Assembly: GCA_900551445.1 (NCBI GenBank)
Contig: URWA01000017.1
Coordinates: forward strand, 5,049-69,048
DNA: 64,000 nucleotides
Reading direction: 5' to 3'
Origin: an uncultured Bacteroides sp.
Lineage (GTDB): Bacteria > Bacteroidota > Bacteroidia > Bacteroidales > Bacteroidaceae
This document shows positions 61,446-64,000 of this stretch, piece by piece. The notes under the pieces are model-generated. The model had not been told where the DNA came from. It was given only the letters and a program-made list of their open reading frames with translations, and did not search any database. A program made the position numbers and the translations under genes. Within the stretch, counting starts at the first letter, position 1, and each line of letters opens with the position of its first letter.

Positions 61446-62381
61446 TTATTCTTTTTCCTTATTATAAAACTTACCCTGCCAGGTATCCCTTTCCTGCAGA
61501 CGACGCTTCATGCGGACGGCAAACTCGTAGTTCTTGATTCCCCAGTCGGGTGCTATCAGCAATTCCTTGGGCGACTGCGACACGAAACGTTCCAACACCA
61601 AATCGGGACGTACACGCTCCAGGTAATCAATCACCAGGTCAATGTACTCGTCTACCTCATACAAATGGAAGTCCTCGGGACACAACTCATACTCGCGAGC
61701 CATACGGGTACCGCGCACCAACTGCAACTGATGCATCTTCAACGTCGTCAAAGGCAGTTCCGACACCTGTGCAGCCTGACGGATGATGGCCTCATGGTCT
61801 TCTCCCGGCAATCCCAAAATAACATGACCGCCTACACGTATCCCTCTCGCTGCCGTACGTTTCACAGCATCTGCCGTACATTCAAACGTATGTCCGCGGT
61901 TAATCCGCTGCAAGGTCCGGTTGTCCGTACTCTCAATACCAAACTCTACCAACAGGAAAGTCCGGCGATTCAGTTCTTCCAGGTAATCCAGCAACTCGTC
62001 AGGCATACAGTCCGGACGGGTACCAATCACCAGTCCCACGACGCCTTCCACCCGAAGGGCATCCTCGTACATTTGCCGTAACTTCTCCAGCTCCGCATAC
62101 GTATTGGTATAAGCCTGGAAATAGGCCAGGTATCTCATCTCCGGATACTTCCGCGCAAAAAAAGCCTTTCCTTCTTCCAGCTGCTCCGTTACCGACTTGT
62201 CTGTCCGGCAATAGGCCGGATTAAAAGTCTGGTTGTTACAGTAGGTACACCCTCCATACCCTTTCGACCCGTCCCGGTTCGGACAGGTAAACCCCACATT
62301 CAGGGAAATCTTCTGCACCTTGAAAGGGAAATGAAGCGCCAGAAACTTGGCAAAATCATTGTATCGTGTACGTTCTTCCAT
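61446..62381 (-). CDS. TIGR01212-type radical SAM protein (YhcC-like)
   Basis: 311 residues from the ATG at 62381 (MEERTRYNDF). Iron-sulfur cysteines in CPNRDGSKGYGGCTYCNN, an elongated spacing typical of this family and of the Elp3 group, then GTRPDCMPDELLDYLEEL and GLPGEDHEAI. Function unsettled in the family. Stands 35 bases upstream of the flavodiiron gene on the same strand. Confidence 0.9.
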   Translation of the reverse strand: MEERTRYNDFAKFLALHFPFKVQKISLNVGFTCPNRDGSKGYGGCTYCNNQTFNPAYCRTDKSVTEQLEEGKAFFARKYPEMRYLAYFQAYTNTYAELEKLRQMYEDALRVEGVVGLVIGTRPDCMPDELLDYLEELNRRTFLLVEFGIESTDNRTLQRINRGHTFECTADAVKRTAARGIRVGGHVILGLPGEDHEAIIRQAAQVSELPLTTLKMHQLQLVRGTRMAREYELCPEDFHLYEVDEYIDLVIDYLERVRPDLVLERFVSQSPKELLIAPDWGIKNYEFAVRMKRRLQERDTWQGKFYNKEKE

Positions 62382-62486
62382 GATTTTACAAATTCGGGAA
62401 CAAAGATAATGCTTTTCAGCCACTTTTCCCACAATTCATAAATACAAGAAATGCAAAAACCAACCCTCCTTGGATAAAACGCAAAA

Positions 62487-62518
62487 AAGGCTGTCACAGT
62501 GTTACCTGCAACAGCCTT
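62487..62518 (-). terminator. Terminator of the OmpA-like gene
   Basis: AAGGCTGT / ACAGCCTT stem with T run on the minus strand, 29 bases after the stop codon. Confidence 0.75.
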
Positions 62519-62547
62519 CAGACTACATTATTTCAAATTAAAAAGAA

Positions 62548-63690
62548 TTATTCCGCTTCGTTCAAAGTCGCAATACTTACACGGTTCCAATCCGGTTCAG
62601 AGAACATATCACCTACTCCCTGACCTTCAGCTGTAATACGTGAAGCACTGATCTTATATTTGCTGACCAGCATGTTCTTCACGGCTTCCGCACGCTGATT
62701 GGCCACACGTGCATTGACTTCCGCACTACCTTCCGGAGAAGCATATCCCTTGATAACCACTGTACTCTTCGGGTTGTTCTTCATATAAGTCGCAATACGC
62801 TCTACATTAGGCACCTGGTCTGCACTGATAGAGGTCTTTCCCTGACGGAAAGTAACCACAGACTCCAATGACTTGGAATGAGTGTTCTGCACAATGGTCT
62901 GTACCTGCTTCGGAGCGTTCTTCAAATCGTTCAGTTCCTTTGCCAGACGGGCATTTTCTGCTTCTTTTGCGTTCAAAGCATCGTCCTTACGGGCATTTTC
63001 CGCACGCAACGCATTGATTGATTCGTTCAAAGAATTCACTTCCGCCTGATTGTAAGGCTTCTGGATAGTCATGTAGTGCTTGCCGTTGCTGCTGGCAAAA
63101 CGATAGGTTACTCCTGCCAGAATCTCAATCTTCGACTTGTTGACATTCAGTACCTGGGCATGTTCTCCATCCATTCTGTACACAATAGCCGGACGAATAT
63201 TTACCGCCCAAGCCTTTTCCTCACCCAAATTGAAGTTGAAGCTGGCACCGAAACGGCTCACCATGTAAGAACGGTCATGTCCATAACCCGAATTCATGAA
63301 ATCATGTCCCCAGCCCAATCCGGCAATACCTTCTACTTCAAACAATCTCGGCTGACCGTTGTATCCGCAGAAAAGATTGTTCAGGTTAATCTTACCCAAC
63401 AGGCCCAGATTCAAATCGTCGAAAGCGGTCTTGCTCATGGAAGTATTGATACCCGTCAAACCTTCAAAAGAAACACCCAGAACCGGAGTAACCTGCTTAC
63501 CCAGTTCAATACCTGTTTCCGCACGCATGTTACGCCAGAAAGCAGAATGAGTGGTCGGAGTTGTGACTCCACCCTTTACACCGACATACCAATTGTCAAA
63601 GAAACGAGTTCCTTCATACGCCTTTTGTGCATTGACAGAAAGAGACGTCACAGCCAAAGCGGCAGCTACTAAAATTGTTACCTTTTTCAT
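62548..63690 (-). CDS. OmpA-family outer membrane protein
   Basis: 380 residues from the ATG at 63690 (MKKVTILVAAALAV; signal peptide to SVNA). An eight-stranded barrel (about 25-205), a coiled-coil linker of repeating Asn-Ala-Arg/Leu (about 215-255), and a C-terminal OmpA peptidoglycan-binding domain (TSISADQVPNVERI, VVIKGYASPEGSAEVNARVA). Likely an abundant protein that ties outer membrane and wall. The last upstream codons of the longer frame lack an ATG and are excluded. Confidence 0.94.
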   Translation of the reverse strand: MKKVTILVAAALAVTSLSVNAQKAYEGTRFFDNWYVGVKGGVTTPTTHSAFWRNMRAETGIELGKQVTPVLGVSFEGLTGINTSMSKTAFDDLNLGLLGKINLNNLFCGYNGQPRLFEVEGIAGLGWGHDFMNSGYGHDRSYMVSRFGASFNFNLGEEKAWAVNIRPAIVYRMDGEHAQVLNVNKSKIEILAGVTYRFASSNGKHYMTIQKPYNQAEVNSLNESINALRAENARKDDALNAKEAENARLAKELNDLKNAPKQVQTIVQNTHSKSLESVVTFRQGKTSISADQVPNVERIATYMKNNPKSTVVIKGYASPEGSAEVNARVANQRAEAVKNMLVSKYKISASRITAEGQGVGDMFSEPDWNRVSIATLNEAE

Positions 63691-63892
63691 TTTTTCATTC
63701 AAAACTTTAATACCTAATCACATTTTTCAATCTCGATGACTTAATAACCAGAAAGCGAAATCATTTGTTTGTAGAAAGCCAAGAATTAACACTCATTAAC
63801 AGCAAGACAATACATAGAATTATCCAAATCACTGATTATAAACTAATTGAAAATCATTTGACACACGCTGAAAAAGGCAAAGTAGAAAAACA

Positions 63893-63927
63893 AAAAAGGT
63901 GTCCTGATTTTACCAGAACACCTTTTT
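63893..63927 (-). terminator. Terminator of the tRNA-Gln gene
   Basis: AAAAAGGTGT / ACACCTTTTT pair with a 15-base loop, directly after the 3' end of the tRNA on the minus strand. Confidence 0.8.
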
Positions 63928-63928
63928 G

Positions 63929-63999
63929 TTGGGCTACTCGGATTCGAACCAAGAAAAACAGGACCAGAATCTGTTGTGTTACCATTACACCATAGCCCA
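63929..63999 (-). tRNA. tRNA-Gln (anticodon CTG)
   Basis: 71 bases fold into a full cloverleaf by hand: acceptor TGGGCTA / TAGCCCA (7 bp), D arm GTGT / ACAC, anticodon stem ACAGA / CCTGT, loop TTCTGGT with anticodon CTG, T arm CTTGG / CCGAG with TTCGAAT loop, discriminator A. CCA is not encoded. The closing pair of the anticodon stem (31-39) is A-C, a mismatch. Confidence 0.9.
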
Positions 64000-64000
64000 A

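Overview
The window looks like ordinary chromosome of a gut Bacteroidaceae member (Bacteroides or Phocaeicola type). Evidence for this: two SusC/RagA TonB-linked receptors, one with a SusD partner; a BACON-M64 lipoprotein, a GH29 fucosidase and a PL8 lyase; a MutAB/Oad succinate-propionate set; and more than fifteen genes preceded by the Bacteroidetes -7 box TAnnTTTG in place of a sigma-70 promoter. I see no insertion sequence, integrase, prophage gene, rRNA or CRISPR array. One tRNA (Gln, CTG) closes the right edge.

Layout. 1-2.1 kb: 5' part of a SusC gene running off the left edge. 2.5-7 kb: purA and a Fur-family regulator, then a DPP III peptidase overlapping an AlkD-like gene. 7-10.6 kb: recQ, convergent with an M64 peptidase lipoprotein. 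10.8-14.2 kb: sodium-pump oxaloacetate decarboxylase operon (oadG-oadA-oadB). 14.3-21 kb: nitroreductase/DUF2490 pair and an orphan SusC-SusD pair with a long structured leader region. 21.6-27.7 kb: AspT-like transporter and methylmalonyl-CoA mutase (mutA-mutB). 27.9-32.3 kb: ABC exporter pair and a DUF5020/NCS2 uptake pair. 32.4-37.5 kb: fucosidase and a methionine cluster (metF, Lrp regulator, metY). 37.7-41.7 kb: thioesterase, Smr protein, queA, NUDIX, deaminase. 41.9-46.3 kb: groESL and the PL8 lyase. 46.4-52.4 kb: rmuC, hisS, zinc peptidase, topB. 52.5-56.5 kb: acyltransferase, Crp/Fnr regulator, MATE pump and a small stand-alone transcription unit. 56.5-64 kb: Pif1-like helicase with TPRs, Sua5-type protein, MscS channel, flavodiiron protein, radical SAM protein, OmpA and tRNA-Gln.

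Most genes are housekeeping and need little comment. MutAB and OadGAB fit fermentation through succinate to propionate coupled to a sodium gradient. The fucosidase, chondroitin/hyaluronan lyase and M64 peptidase are singletons suited to host glycans and glycoproteins.

The least explained part is 53.7-56.6 kb. A Crp/Fnr-family regulator is preceded by four 21-bp palindromic units in tandem. Upstream of these is a MATE pump. A perfect FNR-like box lies midway between the MATE promoter and a divergent promoter that drives a ~350-nt transcript carrying a 30-codon ORF and ending in its own terminator. Second in interest are a ~93-bp dispersed palindromic repeat present twice in inverted orientation (78% identical) and a nested palindrome upstream of the orphan susCD promoter. 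All functional readings are from sequence inspection only; no database search was possible.
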